Shown here: positions 1 through 7,663 of the stretch, piece by piece
How positions within the stretch are numbered: position 1 is the stretch's first letter
How the letters are laid out: each line of letters opens with the position of its first letter
Assembly: GCF_000499205.1 (NCBI RefSeq)
Contig: NZ_AWUK01000007.1
Coordinates: forward strand, 1-64,000
Direction: 5' to 3'
Origin: Paenibacillus sp. MAEPY2
GTDB lineage: Bacteria > Bacillota > Bacilli > Paenibacillales > Paenibacillaceae
DNA length: 64,000 nucleotides
Translations under genes and position numbers: made by a program
The notes under the pieces: generated by a model
The model's input: only the letters and a program-made list of their open reading frames with translations
The model's database searches: none
What the model was told of the DNA's origin: nothing

Positions 1-28
1 AGGTCTTAAGGTCTTAAGGTTTTAAGGT
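1..28. repeat. Short tandem repeat, 8-bp period
   Basis: TTAAGGT occurs at 6-12, 14-20 and 22-28, an exact 8-bp period, at the extreme left edge of the window. It may continue outside. No function can be assigned. It could be a regulator binding array or simple repeat slippage. Confidence 0.5.
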
Positions 29-190
29 TTTGATCTTAAAATCATATAGCCGAATGGATATTTTTTTCATTCGCAAAGCGGTTCACAATTACAGTGCGAT
101 GGTATCGGTTTGGAGCGACTTTTGGATTTGCGAAGCAAACCAAGGGAAGCGAGAAACAGAAACCGGAGCATTTCAGGAGGGCAAATAACG

Positions 191-556
191 ATGAGTAATC
201 TAAAAGTATATCAATATGCGAAATGCGGCACATGCCGCAAAGCGGTAAAATGGCTGGAAGCTCAGGGGCATGAGCTGGACTTAATCCCCATTTTCGACAC
301 ACCACCATCCGAAGCAGAATTGAGTGACTTGATTCAGAAGAGCGGACTTGAAGTGAAGAAGTTCTTCAACACGAGTGGGGAAGTATACAAGGAGCAGCAA
401 TTGAAGGACAAGCTGCCGGGGTTGTCCGCAGAAGAGCAGATTCGTTTGCTGGCTTCCAATGGTCGTTTGATCAAACGTCCAATCGTTACGGATGGTCACA
501 AAGTGACTGTAGGGTTCAAGGAAGACACGTATGAGCAGGAATGGAACAACGCGTAA
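191..556 (+). CDS. ArsC/Spx-family reductase-like protein, YusI type
   Basis: A 121-residue protein with a thioredoxin-like fold of the ArsC/Spx/MgsR superfamily. The CxxC pair is C12-G-T-C15, and the family RPI motif appears near the C-terminus in KRPIVTDG. The overall text (KFFNTSG, LKDKL, KRPxxTDG, KVTVGFKED) closely resembles B. subtilis YusI, annotated as arsenate-reductase-like with no proven arsenate activity. The start at 191 follows AGGAGG with good spacing; an upstream in-frame start at 110 has no ribosome site. It stands alone and is followed by a terminator. A redox or stress role is inferred only from the family. Confidence 0.85.
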   Translation: MSNLKVYQYAKCGTCRKAVKWLEAQGHELDLIPIFDTPPSEAELSDLIQKSGLEVKKFFNTSGEVYKEQQLKDKLPGLSAEEQIRLLASNGRLIKRPIVTDGHKVTVGFKEDTYEQEWNNA

Positions 557-602
557 TTTATAGTTGAATGATTTCATATTGTTAAATGAACCAAGGTAAA
601 AA

Positions 603-635
603 AGCTCTGAATGTTCAAATTTCAGGGCTTTTTTG
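603..635 (+). terminator. Rho-independent terminator
   Basis: AGCTCTGAA pairs with TTCAGGGCT (one G-T wobble) and is followed by a T-run. It lies 46 bases after the YusI-like gene. Confidence 0.8.
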
Positions 636-715
636 GCTGGTCGATCCTTGGCGGAACTATGCTATAATGATAGAATTAGTTCGATATTTTATTTGCTATA
701 GAAACTTAGCTAAAG

Positions 716-907
716 ATTTACACGAGAACGGAGAGGACAGAAATAACCTGAGGAAGCGGAGCTAAAAGCTTTCTAAAAGAAAGCTCCATCGGAAGCATAC
801 ACTTCGCCTTTATCAACGGATTTTCCCTTTTGAAGAAGGGAATCAAAAAAATCTGGGGATAACAGCGATCAGAAGGTTGTTCTGTCATCGGAGTGGCAAG
901 TGTAAAT
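716..907 (+). repeat. 192-bp dispersed hairpin-rich repeat, copy 1
   Basis: This segment is bounded by ATTTACAC and GTGTAAAT and is nearly identical to 14701-14892, in the same orientation. Inside the termini, GACAGAA and AACCT on the left face AGGTT and TTCTGTC on the right, giving a long closing stem. Internal hairpins include AGCTTTCT/AGAAAGCT and a stem around GGATTTT/AAAATCT. It fills most of the gap 557-958 and ends about 50 bases before the exonuclease start. It could be a MITE-like element or a structured RNA. No protein is encoded. Confidence 0.85.
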
Positions 908-958
908 ATTCTTTAGTTCAATTTTCTATGGAATCAGGACAGGAGAGAACAAAATCAA

Positions 959-1852
959 GTGAATCAACGTAATGAACCTACTTTGTTGCTGGTAGATGGT
1001 ATGGCGGTGTTGTTCCGTGCATTCTATGCAACATCTGCAAGCGGATATATCAGACGTACAAAGGCAGGCGTGCCAACCAACGCAGTATACGGATTTATCC
1101 GTTATTTCTGGGATGCGGTTCAGACCTTTGGGCCAAGTCATGTCGTATGCTGTTGGGATATGGGGGGCAAGACGTTTCGCGGTGAAGAGTATGCAGCGTA
1201 CAAGGGGAACCGTCCGGAAGCTCCGGATGATCTGATTCCTCAGTTTGCTCTGATTCGTGAAGTGATGGATAGTTTGAACATTCCGAATATTGGCGCTCAA
1301 GGATATGAGGCTGATGATTGCATCGGTACACTAGCCAAGTATTACACCGAGCAGACGGATATGAACGTGATGGTACTTACGGGTGACCACGATATGCTGC
1401 AGCTGATTGATGACCGCACTAGCATTATTATTATGAAAAAAGGTCATGGCAATTACATGGTCTATACACCTGAATCCCTGATGTCGGAGAAACAGCTCAC
1501 ACCCCGTCAAGTGATTGACATGAAGGGTCTGATGGGCGATGCCAGTGACAATTATCCCGGGGTACGGGGCATTGGAGAAAAGACGGCATTGAAGCTGGTG
1601 CAGGAGTTTGGCTCCATTGAAGGTATCCTGGACAATATGGATAAGCTTACACCTTCGGTACGTAACAAGATTGAGAATGATCTCGATATGCTTCATCTGT
1701 CTCGCAAACTGGCAGAGATTCACTGTGCAGTTCCGGTAGCTTGTGCACTGGATGTATGTGAATTGCGTCTTGACCCGGATATGGTGATGGACAAGTTCGA
1801 ACAACTTGAGATGAAGAGCCTAGGCTCTTGGATGGGAGTGGCAATTGGGTGA
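959..1852 (+). CDS. 5'-3' exonuclease / flap nuclease-like protein (YpcP type)
   Basis: A 297-residue stand-alone version of the 5'-3' exonuclease domain found at the N-terminus of DNA polymerase I, corresponding to B. subtilis YpcP. The metal-binding acidic residues sit in LLVDGMA near residue 13, GYEADDCIG near 120 and LTGDHDMLQL near 143. The helix-hairpin-helix DNA-binding segment is YPGVRGIGEKTA near 200. Expected role is removal of RNA primers and flaps during replication or repair in the cytoplasm. The start is GTG at 959 behind AGGAGAG. The stop overlaps the next gene's GTG (GTGA). Confidence 0.9.
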   Translation: MNQRNEPTLLLVDGMAVLFRAFYATSASGYIRRTKAGVPTNAVYGFIRYFWDAVQTFGPSHVVCCWDMGGKTFRGEEYAAYKGNRPEAPDDLIPQFALIREVMDSLNIPNIGAQGYEADDCIGTLAKYYTEQTDMNVMVLTGDHDMLQLIDDRTSIIIMKKGHGNYMVYTPESLMSEKQLTPRQVIDMKGLMGDASDNYPGVRGIGEKTALKLVQEFGSIEGILDNMDKLTPSVRNKIENDLDMLHLSRKLAEIHCAVPVACALDVCELRLDPDMVMDKFEQLEMKSLGSWMGVAIG

Positions 1853-2964
1853 GTAGTATGCAGACAAAACGGACGGGCAAAAAGTGGTGGACAGGGGCTA
1901 TGGCCCTCGTCCTTGCTTTGCCTGTAATCTTTTCAGGAGCGGTGAGTGCTCCAAAGACAGTAGATGCCAAAGCGGCAATTAGCACCAAAGTACAGAAAGT
2001 AAAAGCAGCAGGACGCAGTTTTACCGTGCAGACGGTTAGTATTCCCAAGGGTACACCAGTTACCGTAGGATTAGCGAAGAAGCAGGTCGGTCAGACTGCA
2101 ACATTACCTTCGATTGTCAAGGCTTATGGAGCACAAGCAGCCATTAATGGAGCGTTTTTTGAAGCCTATAACGGAGCTCCAGATCCATACGGCATGTTAT
2201 TAGCAAATGGCAAGGTTATACATATTGGAAGATACGGAACAACGATCGGATTTAAGGAAGATGGCTCGGCCATCATGGATTCGCTTCAAGTGAGCCTGAC
2301 GGGTAAAGTAACAGATACAGAAGGGAAATCACGCAGTTGGTATGCGACCTTTATCAACCGAACCCCTTCCGCAAATGCGAGTATTACGATGTTATACACG
2401 CCAGAGCGGGGATCCACAGTTGGGTTCAAGGGAGGTACTGCCGTTGTGATGGAGAAAGGGATTGTGACCAAGAAGATACCCAATACCAATGTAGCTATTC
2501 CGAAGAATGGCTCGGTGCTGGTCTTCATGGGAAATCAGAAATCTTCGTCGGACCGCTTCACCGTTGGTTCAACTGTAGAGATGAATTATAAATACACCAA
2601 CGCAGCAGGCAAGGAGATTCCTTGGCAAGATGTAGTCACCGCTGTGGGCGCAGGTCCGCGTCTGGTGAAAGACGGCAAAGTAGCCGTAAATCCAGCGAGT
2701 GAGGGCTTCAAGGATACCAAAATTCTCAATGCCTCCGGAGCAAGAAGCGGTATTGCCATTATGGCCGATGGTTCGGTTATGCTGGCTACCGTTTCGGGAG
2801 CGACAATCAAGGAATGGGCTGCTGTCATGCAGAAGCTCGGTGCCAAGCAGGCAATGAATCTGGATGGTGGAGCATCTTCAGGCATGTACGCTGGCGGCAA
2901 AATGCTTACTTCCCCGGGCCGTTTGTTAAGTAATACGCTTGTTTTTGGTGGCTCTGTTCGTTAA
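1849..2964 (+). CDS. Exported phosphodiester glycosidase family (NAGPA-domain) protein
   Basis: A 371-residue protein. Basic residues and a hydrophobic run (MALVLALPVIFSGAVSA) form a signal peptide with cleavage likely near VDA-KA. The remainder is a NAGPA-type domain (phosphodiester alpha-N-acetylglucosaminidase fold), marked by INGAFFEAY, NRTPSANASI, VGAGPRLVKDGK and MNLDGGASSGMY. In this family the domain is linked to cell-wall or exopolysaccharide phosphodiesters, but the substrate here is unknown. The start is taken as GTG 1849, overlapping the exonuclease stop and 10 bases after GGGAG; ATG 1858 is the alternative. A paralogue lies at 50277-51341. Confidence 0.8.
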   Translation: MSSMQTKRTGKKWWTGAMALVLALPVIFSGAVSAPKTVDAKAAISTKVQKVKAAGRSFTVQTVSIPKGTPVTVGLAKKQVGQTATLPSIVKAYGAQAAINGAFFEAYNGAPDPYGMLLANGKVIHIGRYGTTIGFKEDGSAIMDSLQVSLTGKVTDTEGKSRSWYATFINRTPSANASITMLYTPERGSTVGFKGGTAVVMEKGIVTKKIPNTNVAIPKNGSVLVFMGNQKSSSDRFTVGSTVEMNYKYTNAAGKEIPWQDVVTAVGAGPRLVKDGKVAVNPASEGFKDTKILNASGARSGIAIMADGSVMLATVSGATIKEWAAVMQKLGAKQAMNLDGGASSGMYAGGKMLTSPGRLLSNTLVFGGSVR

Positions 2965-2993
2965 AAGAAAGCTATTATGGGAGGTATGATCAG

Positions 2994-3689
2994 ATGACAC
3001 TCACACACAACCGGAAGCCAGATGAAAGCAAGACCGCTGTACTAGCTGTAAATGTGGGGCAACCTCAGGCATTACCTGGTCAGAAGCGCGAAGTGATGAG
3101 CGGCATTGTGAAGCATCCCATATCCAGCCCGGTCTTCCTGTCATTCACCGGAATGACAGGAGATGGTCAGGCAGATCTGGAGCATCATGGCGGACCGGAT
3201 AAGGCAGTTTGTGTATACGATTACAGTCGTTATCCGGCGCTTGAACAACTGATGGATCGCAAGCTGGACTGGGGGGCTTGTGGAGAAAATCTGACTGTTG
3301 AAGGCTGTATGGAGGATGAAGTCCGGATTGGTGATGTGTATGAATTGGGGGAAGCCAAGGTACAGGTCAGCCAGCCAAGACAGCCTTGCTTCAAGCTTGG
3401 CGCCCGGTATGATTACAAAGAGCTGCCAGTTTATTTTCAGGAGAGCGGACATACCGGATTTTATTTTCGAGTGCTGCAAGAGGGCGAGGTAACTCCTTCT
3501 GCAACATTCAGACAAATCAGCACTGATCCTGCATCAATGACCATTCTGGAAGCTAATCGAATTATGCATCAGGGGAAGCATGATGCGGTTGGTATGCGTG
3601 CGTTGCTGGCCATTTCAACGCTGTCCGACAGCTGGAAGCAGTCCTTGTTGAAGCGATTGGCCAAGCTCGAAGCTGCTGAACTGGATTAA
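2994..3689 (+). CDS. MOSC domain-containing protein (YiiM/YflK type)
   Basis: A 231-residue protein with a MOSC beta-barrel and a C-terminal YiiM-like three-helix extension. Signature text includes GLxxDGQADLEHHGGPDKAVxxY in slightly variant form, WGACGENLTVEG and the conserved cysteine in QPRQPCFKLGARY near residue 142. MOSC proteins carry molybdenum cofactor sulfur chemistry, and YiiM-type members reduce N-hydroxylated bases and similar compounds. The ribosome site GGGAGG precedes ATG 2994. It is 29 bases after the NAGPA gene and may be cotranscribed. Confidence 0.85.
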   Translation: MTLTHNRKPDESKTAVLAVNVGQPQALPGQKREVMSGIVKHPISSPVFLSFTGMTGDGQADLEHHGGPDKAVCVYDYSRYPALEQLMDRKLDWGACGENLTVEGCMEDEVRIGDVYELGEAKVQVSQPRQPCFKLGARYDYKELPVYFQESGHTGFYFRVLQEGEVTPSATFRQISTDPASMTILEANRIMHQGKHDAVGMRALLAISTLSDSWKQSLLKRLAKLEAAELD

Positions 3690-3759
3690 CCATGCCTTCG
3701 TTCAGAGAGCAGATTGGAAGATCCATTTTAAATTTAAACTACTTGGGAGTGTGACTAAC

Positions 3760-4638
3760 ATGACGATTTTAGGCGCAATTGAAGCTGGAGGCACCAAATT
3801 TGTATGTGGTATCGGTACGGAAGAAGGAGAAGTTCTTGAACGCGTAAGCTTTCCAACGACGACACCGGAAGAGACGATGGCTCAAGTCATTGCTTTTTTT
3901 GAAGGTAAAGGCATTGAGGCTTTGGGTGTAGGTTCATTTGGACCGATTGATCCGATTGAAGGAAGTCCGACCTATGGTTATATCACAACAACACCGAAAC
4001 CACATTGGGGACAGTACAATATGATTGGTAAGCTCAAGGAGCACTTTGATGTACCGATGACATTCGATACGGATGTAAATGGTGCAGCACTCGGGGAAGC
4101 AACCTGGGGGGCTGCACAAGGCCTGGATAGCTGTCTATATATTACGGTTGGAACGGGCATTGGTGCAGGCGCAGTTGTAGGTGGCAAAATGGTCCATGGC
4201 TTGTCACATCCAGAGATGGGACACATCATTGTACGCAGACATCCCGAAGATACGTATGAAGGGTTCTGTCCGTATCATGGAGACTGTCTGGAAGGCCTTG
4301 CCGCAGGTCCTGCCATCAATAAACGTTGGGAGCAACCGGCTTACGAACTGCCAGCTGATCACAAGGCCTGGGAGATTGAAGCGCATTACCTGGCGCATGC
4401 TTTGATGAATTATGTATTGATCCTCACTCCGCAGAAAATTGTAATGGGTGGTGGCGTAATGAAGCAGGAGCATCTGTTCCCAATGGTTCGCAGCAAATTG
4501 CAGGAATTGCTCGCCGGATACGTTCAGCATCCTGCACTTCAGTCCGAAATTGACCAATATGTCGTTTCACCGGGACTTGGTGATAATGCGGGATTGTGTG
4601 GTTCACTTGCGCTGGCAAAATTGGCTTTGAACAAGTAA
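3760..4638 (+). CDS. ROK-family fructokinase
   Basis: A 292-residue sugar kinase. The phosphate-binding site is IEAGGTKFVCGIG at the N-terminus. The catalytic aspartate is in TFDTDVNGAALGE near residue 105. The ROK signature GTGIGAGAV follows. The zinc site is made by GHIIV and the cluster CPYHGDCLEGLAAGPA near 170-185. This pattern matches bacterial fructokinases such as B. subtilis YdhR/GmuE, which phosphorylate fructose with ATP. ATG 3760 is chosen because GGGAG sits 10 bases upstream; the in-frame GTG at 3751 is too close. No sugar transporter is adjacent. Confidence 0.87.
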   Translation: MTILGAIEAGGTKFVCGIGTEEGEVLERVSFPTTTPEETMAQVIAFFEGKGIEALGVGSFGPIDPIEGSPTYGYITTTPKPHWGQYNMIGKLKEHFDVPMTFDTDVNGAALGEATWGAAQGLDSCLYITVGTGIGAGAVVGGKMVHGLSHPEMGHIIVRRHPEDTYEGFCPYHGDCLEGLAAGPAINKRWEQPAYELPADHKAWEIEAHYLAHALMNYVLILTPQKIVMGGGVMKQEHLFPMVRSKLQELLAGYVQHPALQSEIDQYVVSPGLGDNAGLCGSLALAKLALNK

Positions 4639-4718
4639 ATAGCTTTATAAACTAATGGTTGACGAATTTTTCCATTGTGGTAATATATGAGCAACAGCAT
4701 AGCACGGTTTATGAGGAA

Positions 4719-4758
4719 GCACCTCTCTTGCATGGATTTTGCAGGAGAGGTGTTTTTT
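4719..4758 (+). terminator. Rho-independent terminator
   Basis: CACCTCTC pairs with GAGAGGTG, with an inner TGCA/TGCA pair, followed by six T. It sits between the ROK kinase and the HRDC gene and overlaps any longer reading of the latter. Confidence 0.85.
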
Positions 4759-4821
4759 GTGCTGTTCAAGATAGCACAATACAGACTGTGTCGAGCTGAA
4801 CTATTGAAGGAGGGACAAGAA

Positions 4822-5823
4822 ATGGAAGTCATTTTCATGAACAGGTTATCCAGAATGTCAGGTCAGAATGAAGAGCATGCGCAGCTGTGGATTGGTGAAG
4901 AAGAAGGGGAGTGGCATCTGGGATGGAGCGAATATGAAGAAGGAGATCGTGAGGATGCGATCTGGTATGATGGAAGCTCTTGGGACGAACTGTTACATGT
5001 TTATCGTCATCAGTTAGCGATACAGATGGGCGAAGGGTATCGTCCGTTGCTGCAGGGGTTGTTTCACGAAAATGATGATTTGAAGTCGCGCAGCTATGGC
5101 GGTCAGCGTCTTCACTGTTACAGTGAATTATATGGCAATGAGGGGCTGTATATGGATCTTTGCATATGGCGCAGGAAAAGAGCGGCGTCTGATCGGAAGG
5201 CCCCCTATTTTATTGCAACGAATCGGCTATTGCGCCTGATCAGTGCATTTGTTCCACAAACGATAGATGAATTGATGCAACTGCCTGGCGTAGGAGAAAG
5301 TAAGGCGACCGAGTACGGAGCTGAATGGCTGGAGCTTACGAATGGATTGGAACGTTCCACGTCTTTTCCGCTAGAGTGGGTGTATACGGTGCTGAAGGAA
5401 CAGGAATATGAGAGCTGGCTGTACAAACAGAGAGAGCAGAAATACAAGCAGGAATTAGACAAATTCACTACACGCAAGCAGGTACTCGAAGGAATGAAGG
5501 AAGGGCATACGCTGGAGGAGATCGTGAATCGTTCCGGATTATCCCGGCGGGAGCTGATTGAGCTGTTGGAGACACTGGATCTGGAGGGGTATGACACAGA
5601 TTGTCTGCTGGACGCGGAGCTCGCTATCATGCCTGAACAAGAGCAAGAAGCGGTATGGAGCGCCTACGAGGAGCTGGGAGATACGTTTCTGAAGCCTGTG
5701 TTACATAAAGTGTATGGAGAAGAGAAGCCTGGCGGAGGCAATCTGGAGCAGGTCTACGAAAGACTGCGCATGATTCGAATCCGGTTTCGTCGTCACACAG
5801 AGACGGAGCAACATGCGGGCTAG
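4822..5823 (+). CDS. HRDC domain-containing protein
   Basis: A 333-residue protein. The middle carries an HRDC-like helical bundle (FIATNRLLRLISAFVPQTIDELMQLPGVGESKATEYG, about residues 130-170), the nucleic-acid-binding module found at the C-terminus of RecQ helicases. A lysine/glutamate coiled segment follows, then a helix-turn-helix-like unit (TLEEIVNRSGLSRRELIELLE, about 235-255) like that after HRDC in some Bacillus RecQ relatives. No helicase motifs are present. It probably binds DNA, with unknown role. ATG 4822 follows AAGGAGGG. It converges on corA. Confidence 0.75.
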   Translation: MEVIFMNRLSRMSGQNEEHAQLWIGEEEGEWHLGWSEYEEGDREDAIWYDGSSWDELLHVYRHQLAIQMGEGYRPLLQGLFHENDDLKSRSYGGQRLHCYSELYGNEGLYMDLCIWRRKRAASDRKAPYFIATNRLLRLISAFVPQTIDELMQLPGVGESKATEYGAEWLELTNGLERSTSFPLEWVYTVLKEQEYESWLYKQREQKYKQELDKFTTRKQVLEGMKEGHTLEEIVNRSGLSRRELIELLETLDLEGYDTDCLLDAELAIMPEQEQEAVWSAYEELGDTFLKPVLHKVYGEEKPGGGNLEQVYERLRMIRIRFRRHTETEQHAG

Positions 5824-5860
5824 ATTGAACATAGATCGGTAGTTTCATTCATAAGCGTAC

Positions 5861-5906
5861 AAAAAAGACGAGGCGTTTCTCCAGATGCGGAGCGCTTCGT
5901 CTTTCT
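5861..5906. terminator. Bidirectional terminator between HRDC gene and corA
   Basis: AAAGACGA and TCGTCTTT form the arms, with A-run and T-run on either side, so it can work on both strands for the two converging genes. Confidence 0.8.
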
Positions 5907-5914
5907 TAGTTAGT

Positions 5915-6850
5915 TCAAACCCAATCTTTTTTGCGGAAAATAAAGAACATGCTGAGGCCCAGTGTCACCATCAGGCCAATGACCACAAAATAACCATACT
6001 TCCAGTTCAACTCAGGCATGTTCGTGAAGTTCATACCATAGATGCCGGTGATGACCGTCAGCGGCATGAACACCGTCGTAATGGCGGTGAACACACGCAT
6101 GATCTCATTCGCCCGGTTGGCGATACTGGATTGGTAAGCTTCTCGCAAGTTCCCCATCAAGTCGCGATAAGTCTCAAAGGTTTCGGATATTTTCACAGCA
6201 TTCTCATAAATGTCACTGAAATACTTCTGCAGTTGATCATCAATAAGACGCAGATCTTTTTTGTTAAGTGTATTAATGACCTCTTTCTGAGGTCCCAGAA
6301 CTTTCTTCAGCCATAGAATCTCACTGCGCAGCCCGATAATCTCATTCAGATGAGACTTCTTGGTGTGCATCAGGATGTCTTCTTCAAGCTTCTCAATGCG
6401 CGCTTCAATCCGGTCACCAACTGTGAAATAATTATCAACAATCAAGTCAACCAGCAGATACAGCAGCTTATCCGGCGTACTGATCTCCTGTTCCCATAGG
6501 ATCGGCTTCAATGTTCGCAATTCGCTGACTTTCTGTTTGGTCACACTGATAATAAAGTGTCTGCCAAGGAAGAGGTTGACGGCACGTAAAAAAATCTCTT
6601 CATCATCAAAACGAATGCTATTAATAACAATAAAATAATGGCTCTCATAAATTTCAATCTTCGGACGTTGTTCTTCGTCACTCAAGCAGTCTTCTACGGC
6701 CAGATCATGCATCATGAACAGCGGTTGAAGTACCGCCAAATCGTCTACGTCCGCATCAATCCAGTAAAATCCCTCCGCTGGTGGAGTCAGCGCCTGCTGA
6801 ATGTCATCCACCGGAATAAATACACCGTTGTTTACCAACCGGATTTTCAT
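5915..6850 (-). CDS. corA: CorA-family magnesium transporter
   Basis: A 311-residue CorA channel subunit. It has a soluble alpha/beta N-terminal domain, a long charged helix (about residues 130-250) and two C-terminal membrane helices. The selectivity motif GMN is present at about residues 272-274 (YGMNFTNMPEL), followed by the second helix and a basic C-terminus (FRKKDWV). It passes Mg2+ and some other divalent ions inward as a pentamer. The start ATG 6850 follows AGAAGGAG. It is transcribed alone from a promoter about 260 bases upstream, with a leader that encodes a short peptide and a terminator-like hairpin. Confidence 0.93.
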   Translation of the reverse strand: MKIRLVNNGVFIPVDDIQQALTPPAEGFYWIDADVDDLAVLQPLFMMHDLAVEDCLSDEEQRPKIEIYESHYFIVINSIRFDDEEIFLRAVNLFLGRHFIISVTKQKVSELRTLKPILWEQEISTPDKLLYLLVDLIVDNYFTVGDRIEARIEKLEEDILMHTKKSHLNEIIGLRSEILWLKKVLGPQKEVINTLNKKDLRLIDDQLQKYFSDIYENAVKISETFETYRDLMGNLREAYQSSIANRANEIMRVFTAITTVFMPLTVITGIYGMNFTNMPELNWKYGYFVVIGLMVTLGLSMFFIFRKKDWV

Positions 6851-6906
6851 TGTTCATCTACTCCTTCTGCACCCGCCAAATGGGCGGATTTCATCAATAT
6901 GGGCGC

Positions 6907-7005
6907 AAAAAGAACAGATCAGCCGGTCGGCAGCGGAGCCTGAAAGTCAGGACTGCGTTCGCTTTATAACCAAACGGAAGTAACGTCCCGCTGCCGGCAT
7001 GCTGA
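6907..7005 (-). promoter_or_regulatory. Terminator-like hairpin in the corA leader
   Basis: On the minus strand CGGCAGCGG (6996-6988) pairs perfectly with CCGCTGCCG (6936-6928). Outside it, TCAGC pairs with GCTGA. A T-rich tract TTCTTTTT follows at 6914-6907. A small inner hairpin CCTGA/TCAGG lies in the loop. The 5' arm lies inside the leader peptide reading frame, so translation could affect folding. The upstream copy of GGCAGCCG near 7043-7036 could pair with GCTGCC or CGGCTG of the 3' arm as an alternative fold. Confidence 0.6.
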
Positions 7006-7068
7006 TATCAATTCTCTATGCAGTTTGTCGGAATTCGGCTGCCAGTCAGGCCTCGGGTCGCCATCCAT
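6964..7068 (-). CDS. corA leader peptide (34 residues)
   Basis: On the minus strand, ATG 7068 follows AGAGGTGA with exactly eight bases of spacing. The reading frame runs 34 codons to TAA at 6966-6964. The product begins MDGDPRPDWQP, rich in aspartate and proline, and ends DVTSVWL. Its last third encodes the 5' arm of the downstream terminator-like hairpin. The corA leader of Salmonella also carries a short ORF (corL), and the mgtA leader encodes MgtL, which starts with an acidic/proline stretch sensitive to low Mg2+. By analogy this is a cis-acting translation sensor for corA. No homology to those peptides is claimed beyond composition. Confidence 0.65.
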   Translation of the reverse strand: MDGDPRPDWQPNSDKLHRELISACRQRDVTSVWL

Positions 7069-7110
7069 TGAATATGTCACCTCTCACATAAGGGTTTACA
7101 ACACTTGTCT

Positions 7111-7139
7111 AGTATACCGCTGGTACAGAGTCCTTTCAA
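7111..7139 (-). promoter_or_regulatory. Sigma-A promoter of corA
   Basis: On the minus strand TTGAAA (7139-7134) and TATACT (7116-7111) are separated by 17 bases. It gives a leader of about 255 bases before corA, starting about 20 bases upstream of the leader peptide's ribosome site. Confidence 0.75.
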
Positions 7140-7232
7140 GCGCAAAAATGTGTCGATTTCGCGCCCTGGAGCAGTGTATGACAACGGCTGACGAACGGTT
7201 CCGATCCAGATGAACAGACATTGAACTACACC

Positions 7233-7261
7233 TTGACGTGAGGGGATTAATGTTTTAAAGT
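7233..7261 (+). promoter_or_regulatory. Sigma-A promoter of the met operon
   Basis: TTGACG and TAAAGT are separated by 17 bases, with the S-box aptamer starting about 40 bases downstream. Confidence 0.6.
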
Positions 7262-7302
7262 AAACGGTGAACCAGACTAGATTTTACAATTAAATAAAGC
7301 GA

Positions 7303-7430
7303 AATCTTATCAAGAGTAGGTGGAGGGACTGGCCCGATGAAACCCGGCAACCGGCGGTATACCGCACGGTGCTAATTCTTGCAGCGACCAAGTGTCCAAG
7401 TTGACACTGTTGTAACTGAGAGATGAGAGA
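7303..7430 (+). ncRNA. SAM-I (S-box) riboswitch
   Basis: The classical S-box core is present in order: CTTATCAAGAG, GGTGGAGGGACTGGCCCGAT, AAACCCGGCAACC, GGTGCTAATTCTTGC and TGAGAGATGAGAG. The P1 arms are TCTTATC and GAGATGAGA. It binds S-adenosylmethionine and promotes termination at 7452-7484 when SAM is plentiful. It controls the following metA-metI-metC genes. Confidence 0.97.
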
Positions 7431-7451
7431 GGCGCATATCTATTTACATAT

Positions 7452-7484
7452 GACCTTTCTCGGAATCCGAGGAAGGTCTTTGTT
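7452..7484 (+). terminator. S-box expression-platform terminator
   Basis: GACCTT-CTCGG pairs with CCGAG-AAGGTC and is followed by TTTGTT. It is the conditional terminator of the SAM riboswitch. An outer GCATAT/ATATGC pair may lengthen the stem. Confidence 0.85.
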
Positions 7485-7663
7485 ATATGCACCGACTTCT
7501 CAGCAGTGATTTTCGCTAAGGAACTTGAGCTTGCCGCTAGCAATGTGGTTGCAATTCAGCGCCTGCAGGCAAGCTCATGGCAGCCTATAACTGTTCGGAT
7601 GCGAGTCGTATCGCACCCGCAGTGGCTGCATCTATTTATGCACAAGGAGGAGTTAGAACCACT

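Noticed and set aside
5885..6316. 143-codon plus-strand ORF opposite the corA 3' half
   Set aside because: Antisense of the conserved membrane and coiled region of CorA; no ribosome site.
6870..7110. M-box (ykoK) magnesium riboswitch in the corA leader
   Set aside because: The conserved M-box core elements (GTTAGGTGAGGCTCCT and GCTGGATGC-type segments) are not found on the minus strand; the leader peptide and hairpin explain the sequence better.
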